Source: Phoenix dactylifera (lineage: Eukaryota; Streptophyta; Magnoliopsida; Arecales; Arecaceae). From it: 64,000 bases of DNA. Positions 48,780-60,527 of this stretch are shown here, piece after piece. The position numbers and the translations under genes were made by a program. The stretch spans positions 2,232,001 through 2,296,000 of the forward strand of contig NC_052395.1 in assembly GCF_009389715.1 (NCBI RefSeq), read 5' to 3'. Under the pieces are notes generated by a model. It did not search any database. It was not told where the DNA came from and saw only the letters and a program-made list of their open reading frames with translations. Position 1 is the stretch's first letter, and each line of letters starts with the position of its first letter.

Positions 48780-49032
48780 GACCTGTGGGCCTGCAGACCC
48801 AAATAGGTATTCTGGAATCGGGTCAGGTCATTGGGTAAATGATCCAAAATTGACCCAAAAAACAACGGTTGGATCCGAGTCGGGTTGAGATTCAGTAAAC
48901 CTAGACCCGACCCTAATAATGGAATGGGTCCAATTTTAGAACCCGACCTGGACCCACGGGTCTTCTAAAACGGGTCGGATCGGATCTAACCGGGTTAGGT
49001 CACGGGTCAACCCGACCCATTTGCAGCCTTAC
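48780..49032. repeat. GGGTCGGGT/ACCCGACC-rich element end
   Basis: Dense, interleaved copies of ACCCGACCC and GGGTCGGGTT resemble the subterminal regions of the hAT-like element at 41769-42747. I could not find the opposite terminus, so limits are uncertain. The sequence upstream (48230-48660) contains repeated GAAGGAGGGAGGA units and no gene I recognise. Confidence 0.45.
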
Positions 49033-49903
49033 TAAAACTAAACCAGAATTTCAACGAGGGAACAAGATGCCTTACACGAATAAGATCAGCCATAAGGTTC
49101 CCACGTCCTGGACCAAGTTCAATTAAATTCATGTTTCCTAGCTGTCCAATCTACTCCTAGAGGCACAGTCGAAACACCAATCATCTGAAATAACAGCATT
49201 GGATTAAATTATACTAGTTTCTAGCATGCATAAAAAAAAGAAAAGAAAATATTCTTTTCTTTAACTTCAACAAAGTTTTTAAAAGTTGATGGCTGATGGC
49301 ATGGATCCATACATTTCCAACACCAAGACTAAATTAAGCCAGAAACGTAGATCTAGCAAAACTTCCTTCTAAGGAGAAAAAAATCCACTCATTACATTTC
49401 ATTGCTGCAAAATTAGGCCTTTGTAAGATTAGCATCCACTACTACGCAGAGTTCTATGGTATTTTTGCACATTCATAATTTAGAAATGAGCAGTAAAGGA
49501 ACAAATAACCAAATGCTGAATTACCTCTCCAAACATCTAGTTCACTTTTGGGGAGGTAATAAAATCACCCCCAGCACTGAATACATGTTGATTGACGTAG
49601 AAAACTGAATGAGGATTTGTCAAAACTTCTTCCATGTATTCAGCAACGGAACACAGAACTATTGAACAATCAAGCAATTAAAAGAAAAATCATTAGTAAA
49701 GCTAAACTGGAAAATAAAGTCATAATAGAAAAAGAATCTCAGCATAATTGGAAGATGGAACCATTGCGAAATGTAAAATTGTAACAGACTGCTAACAAAT
49801 TGTTCTTATGCTTGATAAGAAGAATTCTACAGAGTATTATGTGGAAAATTATAAAAGATCTTTTTTGCAGCCAGGGAGCAGAGGTTGGGGGCTGAGCACA
49901 AGA

Positions 49904-49945
49904 CACACACACACACACACATAGAGAGGGGGGGGGGGGGGGGGT
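49904..49945. repeat. (AC)n microsatellite and G run
   Basis: ACACACAC tract followed by AGAGAGG and about 18 Gs. Simple sequence inside the pseudogene's intron. Confidence 0.9.
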
Positions 49946-52822
49946 AAGCAATACTTCAATCCACAAAAATCAATCTGTGTAAGCTCCTTGGTGCAACCAT
50001 AGACCATAGTTGGGGAATATTTATGTTTGATGAAATTTATGCTGTCTAAAAATCTCGTCAGTACATCTTTGGTTTATATATACTGCAAAAATTACTATGC
50101 ACATTCCTTAATGAACGTACAGTAGAAAAAAATTAGCATCACTCAAACAATCTCTTAGGGAACTGGAACCAAATGATGGAACCTTGCACAAAATTTGCTC
50201 TGATTTTTAGTTTCTTTAATAACAAAGGTGCCCAAAATGTCTCGGCCAGGATAACTAACTCACATACAAACTAAATAAACAATTTCCAATTAGTTATTAT
50301 AATGCTTTAATAAAAAGCTTCAGATAATCTGCTGCATCGGTATTGACAATCACAATCAATAGAGGTTCTTGGATCATTGACAGTTTTAGTGAGTGCACCC
50401 AGTGCTTCATAACCTTCAAACCGTATGATCTCTTGAGTATTTTCTCAATCCTCTAACTTGAAGTGACTTGGCATGTTGACAAGAAGAGACAGGAAGGGGA
50501 ACCTGAAACAACAAAAAAAGGACAAAAACAAAAACAAAAGCAAAGAAACAAAATGCAGCAGCAGCAGCTGCAGCAGCTTGGGCAAAATATAATATCTTGA
50601 GTATTTTCTTAACCCTTTGGTAGTGGGCAAGAACAAGTGGCAAAATAAGTTAACATAGGACATATTAAAATCTAGTCATGATGGCACACCATACATGTGT
50701 CACATACAGAGTTATATAAATTTTTTAATGTGAACAAATAAAGAAAATGAAGCTAAAAGAAACTATTTTTAAAAAAAATACAAAAGTTGCTATTACTGTT
50801 TACAAGTGAATTACGACACTCCTGTCCTCCATAAGATACAATCTTTAGCCTCTCTCCCACATAGTTTTCAGCCAAGAATGTCGTCCCTGTCCTAAAAGGT
50901 TGCCATGCTTGCCCAGAAAGAAAGAAAAGGCAAGGAATAGAGTGTGCTAGATCAAGCTCACATTTCTAGGAAAATTCCTCATCCATACAAGCTTAAATCC
51001 TAAACTGCATAATTAACCCATGGTCCATTATAGCTGAAGTACGAAAAGTGACAGGAAAGATTTATATCATAGGTGAATTCCTTGAAAGAACAAATATTAC
51101 ATGTAGTGATCTCATTTTGGGACAGCATATGTCCATTGCATGATATCTTTGTAACAGTCCTAGAAATTAAAAAGAAAGCATCTCTAGCCATTATTACTAT
51201 AAGGTGCATCATTATGACTCTAGATTCAAACAAAGTATCAATCTGACAAGACACTCGACCTTGATTTTGAAAGCAATAAAAGCAAGTCTCTATTAATGTG
51301 GCTTATTCATATAACAATTACAGAACCCTTTGAATGTCTGGTAAATCAAAAGAATATTTTCTTATAAATCTTCTCCCAACATGATGGAAAGTTGGAATCA
51401 CCATACCAACTCAAGAGCTGACTAGTAGCCGCCATTCATTCATTATATTCCATACAATCTACCCCTATACCATAACTAAACATGCAAAAAAAAAATCCAA
51501 AAAAAATTAATAAAGGCCATCAAAATCATTTACCACACACCTTTTAACGTTGGGCTCCCAGTAACAGCCATCTAGGCAGGACTACACCAAGTGAGCATCT
51601 GACAACCTAAATGCTGCCACACGAGCAGGTAACAAGAAACAACAAAAAGAAATATCCTATTCAGATATGTAACTCAGCAAGCATTAATCAGATCCAGTAC
51701 TTAGAAGTTGATTGCTCTGAAGAGACATCTCTAATAGTTTAGTCTTTGCTGTCATGTAATTTTACTGCAACTGTAACAAGGTATATGCAACATGTATATG
51801 CGATAGTTTAAAATAATTCACACCCGACAATTTATTGAACTTATAAAAAGTTATCAAACACAATTTTTTTAATATCAATATTAACTTTAAAAAAGTGGCT
51901 AAACAGCAGAAATATCTAGGGCTAAAAATGATGAATGAAAAATCAAGGAGGGAAATAGAATGGGGGAAAAAGCCAAACACTTTAAACTTAGAGAACTTCT
52001 TTGGTGTCATCTTCTGTATAACGATCTACCAAGAGCAAATAATTACTTACGTCACCCTCGAGGTCCCTCATAACCTAGCTTTTCTTTCTTTCTTTTGCTA
52101 TTTTCCCTCTCCGTCCGCCTTATAGACTGCCTAAGCACCACATGGCCATGCTTGTGCGCTAATTCTTGCAGATCCCTACCGATTATCGAACACAATCTAT
52201 TCATTACATGAAATGCCGTGCTCTATATATTGCAAATATCTCATATCTTACGTCCCAAAAATTTATACACTTGCAAAACAAAAAATCCATATTGAAACAT
52301 CAAGCAACGCGACCAACACCAAGATAACAAAATTCTAGCAAACGAGGAAACACAAAGACAGGAAAAAACGGATATTTATAATCGAACAGTCAAGAAAGCA
52401 TGAGAAAACAACTCTTGAGATGCCTAACGTGCTCGAATCCGAAGAAGGATGGTAGAAGTGCCCTTCAAAGTCACAGGTCACAAGAAACACGGAGAGAGAA
52501 CAAAGTAAGAAATTCCTCACATAATTCCAGCGGAAAAATCAAGGAAAAATAAAAACGACAAGTAGGTCTACGAGTGATACCCGGTTGATTGTACAAGCCA
52601 GAGCGATCGATCGAGGTAGACGCCGTGGGACGGGAATCTTGGAGATACTCATGGGATTCCTCTTCTTGAGAAGAAGGGTTGGGGTTTCCGGGAGAGGTCA
52701 GAGAAGAAGAGAACATTAAGCGATCGAGTCGAGGGAGTAGAGAGGAGAGGAAGGGTTTGTAGGAGGCCATTGGACAGGAGAGAGGACGCTCAGGAGAGCG
52801 ATCTTGGAAGCATTGAAGGGAG

Positions 52823-52852
52823 GGCCGGGCCGGGCCGGGCCGGGCGGGAGGG
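52823..52852. repeat. GGGCC pentamer repeat
   Basis: Four to five tandem GGGCC units in the 5' UTR region of the NDUFAF7-like pseudogene, upstream of its start codon at 52770. Confidence 0.8.
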
Positions 52853-52894
52853 AGAGAGAGGAATAGAGGATCCCCAAAGTGCCCTCGGCCTGGC

Positions 52895-52904
52895 TTTTTA
52901 TATA
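52895..52904 (-). promoter_or_regulatory. TATA box of the NDUFAF7-like pseudogene
   Basis: On the minus strand, TATATAAAAA lies about 125 bp before the ATG at 52770. The promoter seems preserved although the coding region is not. Confidence 0.5.
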
Positions 52905-52909
52905 ACAAA

Positions 52910-53403
52910 AATCTTAGGATCTTGACCGTAATATTTACGCTAAGGACTTAACTGCATAATTGCTTAGGCCAAAGGTGAACTAATGTCCTCTGCCGATGAA
53001 CATATTAAACATAAGTCCCTAAGAAATGAAGTATTTACGAATGAGGGCTCAGTAACCTAGAACCTTAGAATGTAATATTGACTGTATAGGGTTTTCCTGC
53101 ATAGTTCGCCTAGACCTTTAATATATTGATTATATATCATTACAATACCACTTACCATGTTGAATAACGTTATAACAGTGTCACTTTCATTTAAAATAAA
53201 TAAAGCAAGGAAAAATAAAATTATATTTTTATTATTTTCATTATTATCATTCTACAAAATTATATTTTTGATCTACGGCAAATTTATGGTGATGGAGCTA
53301 TGAATTTAGTAATAAGTGTTTTCCACTAAATATGAACTATTTCTGCCTAAAGTAAAATCTAAATTTCATAATAATGTTATTTTGTTTTAAAATTGAAAAT
53401 GTT
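52910..53403. other. Spacer between pseudogene and gypsy element
   Basis: AT-rich, no gene or clear element recognised. Confidence 0.45.
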
Positions 53404-53674
53404 TGTGATGTAGCACAACTGCAGGGAAAGAGAAGACGGAGGAAAAACAAAAACAAGGGAAGGAAAAAGAAGAAGAGGTTATAGAGACGGAGGAAGAAGA
53501 GAAGAGGAGAAGGAGGAAGAAGAAGAACAAGAAAGAGGCTCGGATTTTTCCATTCAATTATCAATTGCCTCATACATGAGAGGGGTGGTGTTTATATGGA
53601 CCTTACATATTGACCCAATTACATAAAACCAATTGACCAGTCTAATAACAAAATAACGGACCAAATTGACTTGA

Positions 53675-54004
53675 CTAAAACAAAAACAAATAATGCAATA
53701 AAAGAAAATAACTCGGACTCAAATGGACCCAATCCGAGTCTGACTCAATCCGGAGGCTTAGGATCATCTGGACGAGGGGCTCTGATATCCCCATCAACTT
53801 CTTCCGGGTTAAAAAAACTCGACCCGTCGAGTACAAGTCTGGCCGGCTATCGTACTGCTCCAGAAGATCGGGGTCAAGGCGCTGCAACTAGACTCTGGAA
53901 ATCCACGTCACGTCAGACTTTGGTCGACCTTTCCACCAAATAAGATAATGTTGGCAACCACCATTCCTGGTTGATATAACTTGCTCATCCAATATATGTT
54001 CTAT
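53675..54004 (-). pseudogene. Gypsy chromodomain and C-terminal tail
   Basis: In translation: DEQVISTRNGGCQHYLIWW, then GRPKSDVTWIS, a stop, then LQRLDPDLLEQYDSRPDLYS. This is the C-terminal chromodomain of a chromovirus integrase, which in the family guides insertion through histone marks. Interrupted by at least one stop. Confidence 0.7.
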
Positions 54005-54298
54005 TTATTCTCTGCGTGCATGAAATTTGGAAGGTGGTGGCTCAACAGTAGGTAATAGGTCAGGGTGTCCAACATGGGTAGGTATATCAATAAAGGGGTC
54101 AGAAGGCACGAATATTGTCTTTTTGTATGGGACTAAATCTTCAATATTAAATGTCGCACTAATCCCATAGTCATCAGGAAGATCCACAACAAATGCATTC
54201 GATCTGATTTTCTTTAAAATTTTGAACGGTTCCGCACTACAAGTTTGCAATTTCGGAAACATTTCCGAAGAAAGTCGTTTAAGTCTAATTCTTATCAT
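54005..54298 (-). pseudogene. Gypsy integrase C-terminal (GPF/Y-like) region
   Basis: Open stretch IRIRLKRLSSEMFPKLQTC, then EPFKILKKIRSNAFVVDLPD, YGISATFNIEDLVPY. It matches the integrase C-terminus upstream of a chromodomain. A one-base frameshift just upstream (near 54310-54330, in the HRRYKEL region) separates it from the preceding ORF. Confidence 0.8.
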
Positions 54299-54315
54299 GA
54301 CATAATCTCTTTCAC

Positions 54316-55533
54316 TTAACTCTTTATAACGTCTGTGTAATCAGCAAGACATTTATATTTTAAGTTATTAAAATGACTACAATTGTTGATTTCTTGATGC
54401 AATGAATGTGGATGTGATGCAAATGATTGTACAGACTCAAAGACTCTATACTGATGAGACATGAAAAACAGGTCTATGGGTTGCCTAGGTTTGTAATTAT
54501 GCACCACTTCGAATGGACTCATACCTATGGACTTGTTAACCGAACTATTACATGCAAACTCAACTGTCGGTAACATTAAATTCCAGGTCCTAGCATATGC
54601 ATTCGGTTTGAGCCTATGATGTGGAAGGTTGGATAGAGATGCTCCGGGAACTAGATCAATTGCGCATTGGATATCATGCATTGGAGAAAGTGCATCCGGA
54701 AGATCATTAAGGACTACATCATGAAACTCCTCTAGAAGGAAAACTACTACCGAGGAATGTTCAAGGTTAGACTCTGCATGGGTATCTTTAGCTACAAGTG
54801 CCAACTCAGGTGACTGGCTCTCAATATCTTTCACTACCTCTTCGACAGTAGTGATGTGAAGTGGCTTGGTTGTACTTAGATCAATAGTCTCCCTTTGGAA
54901 ATCATTTTGGACAAAGTCTAATTCTGTAGGTTCGTCTTCAAAGTCTTCTACATAGTCTTCTATATTTGGTTCATAGACTTCTTCGATATATTCGGTCTCT
55001 TGGGTCCTAGCTTTTGGTTCAGTAATTAGGTAAGTCTTGGCAGGGCATTGGGACGCAATGTGGTCGGACTTTTGGCACCAAAAGCATTGAGTTTGGTTTC
55101 GAGAAGAAGGTTTGGAACCTAATATTCCTTTTTCCTTATCAGTTGAAGGGTTCGGAACAGGTATCGGGGAGGTCCTAGTCAGTGCTTGGGTTAGGTCGGG
55201 CTGATTAGGAGGATTGAAAAGCGGTCTAGGTTGTGAGAGATAATTTTGGTTAGGTCGGGCTCCTAGGGCTAGTGGTCGAGGGCCGATGGGCCTCACCACA
55301 GGTAGTCTTAAGAAACTATCAACATCTTGGGCCAACTGATATACTTGGTTAGGAGTAGTAATCTCTCGGAGGAGTAGTTCTTTCTGGATCTCCTCGCGGA
55401 GTCCTGCCCGAAACCTAGAGAGGGTAAGGGTCTTCTCTTCTATTACACCGCACTTCATATGAAACTCCTCAAATCGTGCGATGTAATCAGCAACCGTCGA
55501 TGTCCTTTGAGTTAGCTTCTGCCACCTATCCAT
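54316..55533 (-). pseudogene. Gypsy Gag joined to RT start and integrase end by internal deletion
   Basis: A 405-codon ORF. Residues 1-65 are capsid C-terminus ([37 protein letters not shown]). At ~150 is a CCHC knuckle ([14 protein letters not shown]). An acidic linker follows, then only the first residues of RT ([22 protein letters not shown]). It then jumps directly to the late integrase core ([24 protein letters not shown]). Protease, most of RT, RNase H and the integrase catalytic centre are missing, so this copy is non-autonomous. Confidence 0.85.
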
Positions 55534-55543
55534 AAGGCGTTGT

Positions 55544-57843
55544 TGTTAGGAACCCGCCCATGCCGCAGAAAATTTCAAAAATTTCAGATGCAGCGGAAGA
55601 GGCATGCGCGGGATCAACCGTTCATCGTATGAACATTGTTTAAAACCGTTCGTAGATAGATAAGGATTAAAAACTTTTTAAAAACATTAGAAGATCAGAT
55701 CTTCACCTTGTGCGGGTAGATGATCACCGCAAACTGATGATCGTGGTTTTGGATGAAGGTTCGCTTGAAGCCGTTCAAGTGCCCGGCCTCTACGGGTATC
55801 CACACGAAGCAGGAACCGATCGAAGCTTTCTATCTCCCCGGGGTGCTAGCTCCCTTGCAGAGATAACTTTGATGGCTGATGTCCTCCCTCTTAATCAACC
55901 CTTGATTGTGCTTGGGAGGAGGAGGAAGAAGGATGAAGAGAGGAAGAAGATCAAAGCCCCTGCAGCCTTCTTTCTTTTCCTTGCGTTGGAAGGAAGAGGG
56001 AGGAGGAAGAGGCCACCAAATAATCTTCCCTTGCTTTCCTTTGCTTGCGGCTGAACCAAGGAAAGGGGAGGAGAGGGGGCCACGAATTGGAGATGGAGAG
56101 GGCTTCAATGATGCCCTAGGTCAGCCCCCACGCCTCCTCTTAAATAGCATGTGGCTCGATAAACTTCCAAGAGGGGCGTCGGCCCCTCTTCTTTGCCGCA
56201 CCAAGCAAGGAAAAGGAGGAGGGGCGTGTGCCCCTCCTTCATGGAGGATTAGGAAGGTCACTCATGGTTAGGTCCTAATCTAATTAGGCTTGGACCAAGG
56301 GTGAACCAATTTGGGTTTAATCTAGGTAAGTCCTAATCCAATTAGAACTTAATGAACCATGACTCAATTGACCCCTTCAATCCTAATCCAATTAGGAGTC
56401 TTGTTGATTCATTAGATTAATAATTAATTAGGACTTAAGAAATTCCTAATCCAATTAAGACTTATTTAATTTGGGTCCTAATCCAATTAGGACTCTAATT
56501 TGAATCTGAAGTCCTAATCCGATTAGGACTCTAGGAATCCTATTCCAAGTAGGAATCCAATTTTAATTCAAAACTCCTAATCTCATTAGGATTGTAGGAA
56601 TCCTACTCCAAGTAGGAATCCCAGTCCTACTCCAACTAGGATTCCCAGTCCTAATCCAATTAGGACTCTAGGAATCCTACTCGAAGTAGTTTTTGTGTTT
56701 AAGTCCAATTAATTAATTCCATTGTTCCTTCTTCAACTGATTATCAATCGAATTGATTACTTGTGATTCCTAATCACGATTCAACCATCGGATCGGTCAA
56801 TACTTCTAATGTGTGTGACCCCATAGGTTCTATTCTGACTGGTAGTGAGATATATAATGATCTCTATCACAATATCATTGAAAACTCCTTTCAATGGATT
56901 GGAACGATTCCAACTCTACTCATTAGGGTTTATCGATCATCGAGATAATCCCTGTGAGTCCTACCATCCACCAGTGACACCTAGCAGCATGTAGTGGCTA
57001 CCCAGTAGAATAGAATGATGAACCTCTAGGTGCAGTTATCGTGTGATACAGTCCTTCTATCATGGATCCCTACAAAACGGAGGTCATGGATAACTCGTCA
57101 AACCCCTTCGTCTGTCATATGTCAAGATTTATTCGACTTAAGTTCGAGAGCGGAGAATTCTTTCTCCACTGTGCAATCTGCCCCGGCCGAGGTCTTACGA
57201 ACTCAGTCTTATAAATCACATAGGATCTCTCCTTATCTATCAAGGTCGATAGATTCCTTGTAGATGCATACCCTACTCCTACAGTGAACCTACTGCAGCC
57301 AATCTACACTGCATGGACCCATATGGCTAGAGACCATGTATTTGTGCAGTCAAACTACAATAACCTCATTGTGAGTAGCCGAAGCATCGAAGGTCAAAGG
57401 ACCATTCACACTACTGCAACATCAAGCAAGTCACTGACGAGTGGATAGACATCCAAGTGACTTCTTGTCTTGGTCACGCTCAGTACCCTTGTTCTTAACA
57501 AGCACCTGCACTATTACTTCAGTGTCGCCACACTGTGGACTCGAGTCTCGTCCATCCATAAGGAAAGCAATGTGTGCACTGATCGGATCGATCACCGTCC
57601 TTGTGATGATCCATTGATCAGGAGCATTCAGAAATTAATCACCAATGATGCATGGCTCAAATTCTTAACTCTTAAGAATACGCATCATCATCTTATTAAT
57701 TCTTGGACGATTCATAGATACATAAACAATATGAATAAAAAGATGCATTTTATTTATTCAATAATAAATAGTCAAGTATAAAATTATGTCCCTAGAATTA
57801 ACAATGTGTCAGCCAGATTGGCTTCTAGGGCATACATCTAACA
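55544..57843 (-). mobile_element. Solo LTR (2300 bp) inserted in the gypsy gag
   Basis: It begins TGTTAGGAACCCGCCC and ends GGCATACATCTAACA (TG...CA, with TGTTAG/CTAACA inverted ends). The 5-bp TSD gttgt lies at 55539-55543 and 57844-57848. Read from the minus strand it starts TGTTAGATGTATGCCCTAGA, typical of large plant LTRs. No PBS, PPT or coding region inside. It interrupts the gypsy gag between the motifs FSYRQ and RLMDRW. Confidence 0.88.
56270..56695. repeat. TCCTAATnnnATTAGGA palindrome array
   Basis: About twelve imperfect copies of an inverted repeat (TCCTAAT, three-base spacer such as CCA, ATTAGGA) occur in ~420 bp of the solo LTR. Variants include TCCTACTCCAAGTAGGA, which keep the pairing through paired changes. 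Spacing is irregular, about 22-50 bp. Confidence 0.85.
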
Positions 57844-57848
57844 GTTGT

Positions 57849-58011
57849 CGATACGAAAATGGCAGATACTTCTCATTTAGCTTTTCTTTCATATCCTCTC
57901 ATGTAGTTATACGAGGAAGCCTTTAGGTCTCATGCATATGTTCGACATTATACCAGTACCAGTGAGCTTGCCCAATAAGTTTTATTTTGGCAAATCACAC
58001 TTTTTTATCAT
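57849..58011 (-). pseudogene. Gypsy gag middle fragment
   Basis: Minus-strand translation gives AKIKLIGQAHWYWYNVEHMHE, then stops, then KEKLNEKYLPFSYRQ, a Ty3/gypsy retrotrans_gag signature. It lies between the two nested insertions. Confidence 0.8.
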
Positions 58012-58016
58012 CAGTC

Positions 58017-58955
58017 TGTTGTCAGCGCACACGCCGGAACCCACTCACACCGGCGCCGCAACCGACGTCGGACAAGCAAAGAGAGATACGAACGGATAAG
58101 CACTCTCTCGCTCCCTCGATTCCGGACTCAAGGATCACCTCTTCGCTCCGCCTACGAAGGGCAAAAGATTACCCAGTGGTATCAGTAGGGTAAAACACTT
58201 GAGCACCGCAACGGATTATCAAAGATCAAAGAAAGGAGAAGGAAGAAAATAGCAAAGCAAACACAAAGATCTAACGAGGTTCGGCTACAAATAGCCTACG
58301 TCCTCCACCGCTCCAAATCTCAATTAGGATGAACTGATTACAGAGATAGCACACACCCGAACGATCACAAGCGATCGATCTACAAGAGATTCACACAGAA
58401 TTCCCTTTGCACAAGAAGTAGGATCCCAATCCTCTTCTTCTCTAGAACCCTAGCCTCACAAACAAGAGTCTCTCTCAAATATACGGCCAATTCTATTACC
58501 CTAGGGCTCTCATGAGTCCTATATATAGTCTCAAGACCTTCAGATGATCATAGCCGTCGAAACGCCAACAAAACACCAAAAGAGAACTCATCTGTATGAT
58601 TTCCCGTGAGCCCGAGTCGACTCGGCTGAAGTTCGAGTCGACTCTGGCACGTCTGGACAATTTCCAGTTTAACTGGCACGATCTCGAGTCGACTCGACTG
58701 TGGCTCGAGTCGACTCAACGATGCTTCGAGTCGACTCGACTGTAGCTCGAGCCGACTCTGATAGTCCAGACAGAAACATGGTTTTTCGGCCTTTCTTCTC
58801 CCGGGTTGACTCGACGGACCTCGAGTCGACTCGACTGTTCCCGAGTCGACACGACTGTAGCTCGAGTCGACTCCGACAGTCCGCCGGACAGAACTATGCA
58901 GAATTGATTCTCCTTCAATTCTCTTCATCACCAAAGGTCTCCACATACCCCAACA
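58017..58955 (-). repeat. 3' LTR of the Tnt1-like Copia
   Basis: 939 bp. GAGTCGACTC-type copies start at 58614, 58635, 58686, 58707, 58728, 58749 (variant), 58823, 58843 (variant) and 58864. Spacing within clusters is 20-21 bp. Confidence 0.95.
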
Positions 58956-58970
58956 ATCTCCCACTTGGAG
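58956..58970 (-). other. Polypurine tract of the Tnt1-like Copia
   Basis: Minus-strand CAAGTGGGAGAT next to the 3' LTR; expected plus-strand primer. Confidence 0.7.
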
Positions 58971-59066
58971 ACCTTGGGTATATCCTCTTGTTACTTGGTT
59001 CTCCTCTGTGCTCCCACTGAAAATGGATCATCCTAATGAAATCGGTACGATGCCTCCTCAACGTCT

Positions 59067-60527
59067 TCAAGCATGAAGACCAGCAGAAGCTGAACAACTC
59101 CTCAGCTTCTCCACCGTGACGACCTTCGTCAACATATCTGCAGGATTCTGACTTGTATGAATTTTCTCCAACTTGACGAGTCCCTGCTCGAGCAATGACC
59201 TCACGAAGTGGTACCGTATGTCAATATGCTTCGTCCTTGAATGAAAAGCTGAATTCTTCGCCAGATGAATTGCACTTTGATTGTCTGAATACAACATGCA
59301 ATCCTTCTGTTCCTTCCCAAGCTCCTTCATCAAGCCTTGAAGCCATATTAGTTCCTTGCACGCCTCTGTGGCTGCCACATACTCCGCCTCCGTAGTCGAC
59401 AATGCAACAACTGGTTGCAACCTGGAAATCCAACTGACGGCTCCACTGCCCAAGGTGAACAAGTACCCTATCGTGCTTCTCCTGCCGTCCAAGTCCCCTG
59501 CCATGTCTGAGTCCACATAGCCCTGTAACCGGATCTCAGAACCTCCATAGCACAATGACATGTGCTCAGTGCCTTTCAGATACCTCAGTATCCATTTGAC
59601 CGCGCGCCAATGCTCCAAGCCTGGGCAGCTCATGAAGCGACTCACAACTCCCACTGCTTGAGCAATGTCTGGTCTCGTACACACCATAGCGTACATCAAG
59701 CTCCCCACTGCCGATGCATACGGGATTTTTGACATATTGAGCTCCTCCACCCGCGTCTTCGGACTTTGCCCTTTTGAAAGCTTAAAATGGGCACCCAGCG
59801 GTGTGCCAACAGGTTTGGCACCCTCCATGCAGAATCTCCTGAGTACTCGGCTGATGTACTCCGTCTGAGATAGTCTGAGGATATGTTTAGACCTATCTCT
59901 GCTGATCCGCATCCCAAGGATCTGTTTTGCTGCTCCTAGATCCTTCATTGCAAATTTTCTTGACAGCTTCAGCTTCAATTTTGCAATCTCATGCATGCTA
60001 GCTCCTGCAACTAACATGTCATCAACATACAATAGCAAGATAATGTAAGATGTACCGAAGTCCCGGAAGTAGCAACAGTGATCCTCCTGACATCTTCTGT
60101 ATCCTATCTCAAGCATGTAACTATCGAACTTGAGATACCATTGTCTGGGTGCCTGTTTCAAACCATAGAGGCTTTTCTTTAATTTGCAGACTAAGTCACC
60201 CGTGCCAGCTGCAATGTATCCCTCCGGCTGCTGCATATATATCTCCTCATCGAGATCTCCGTGGAGAAAGGCCGTCTTCACATCAAGCTGCTCTAAGTGA
60301 AGATCCTCTACTGCCACCATGCTCAGCACCGCTCGAATAGAACTCATCTTGACTACAGGAGAAAAAATCTCTGTGAAGTCGATACCTGCTCTCTGCTGAA
60401 ATCCTTTTACAACCAGCCTGGCCTTGTACCGCTTCTTCCCATCCTGCTCTTCCTTCAGCCTGTAAACCCATTTGTTTGACAGTGCTTTCTTCCCCTTGGG
60501 CAGATCCACCAAATCCCATGTTTGATT
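59067..60527 (-). pseudogene. Reverse transcriptase and RNase H of the Tnt1-like Copia
   Basis: About 485 codons after the second stop. RT motifs in order: NKWVYRLKEEQDGKKRYKAR, FSPVVKMSSIRAVLSMVA, LDVKTAFLHGDLDEEIYM, SLYGLKQAPRQWYLKFDSYM and catalytic LLLYVDDMLVAG. RNase H follows: GYVDSDMAGDLDGRRSTIGY, ALSTTEAEYVAATEACKE, SDNQSAIHLAKNSAFHSRTK, and ends at 59067. Catalytic residues are intact. It is in the same frame as integrase and is cut off only by the TAG at 60528-60530. Confidence 0.93.

Larger units (their letters stand above)
43840..52770 (-). pseudogene. NDUFAF7: NDUFAF7-like pseudogene (complex I assembly arginine methyltransferase)
   Basis: NDUFAF7 is a mitochondrial SAM-dependent methyltransferase needed for complex I assembly. 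Exons on the minus strand: 52770-52581 (MASYKPF...SIDRSGLYNQPG), 50502-50414, 49658-49525 (VAEYMEEVLTNP, FITSPKVN*MFGE), 49184-49076 (SAM-motif NLIELGPGRGNLMADLIR), 46098-45872 (FVLSPMPSPATLLYLRKHCQW ... IEVCPKAMELT), 45275-45167 (AFRKHEFL, ADPSAYVDFASIRHSAEE), 44998 onward (ITQSWFLGF, GEAPFWEG, LAMASMNKKQ). Lesions: stops in exons at 50414, 49525, 49076 and the last exon; a one-base frameshift in 49076-49184; donor AT instead of GT after 45872; no recognisable exons for the segment between LIR and FVLSP. A Mutator-like element splits the last exon. Retained introns show it is not a processed copy. The promoter side and exon 1 look intact. Confidence 0.88.
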
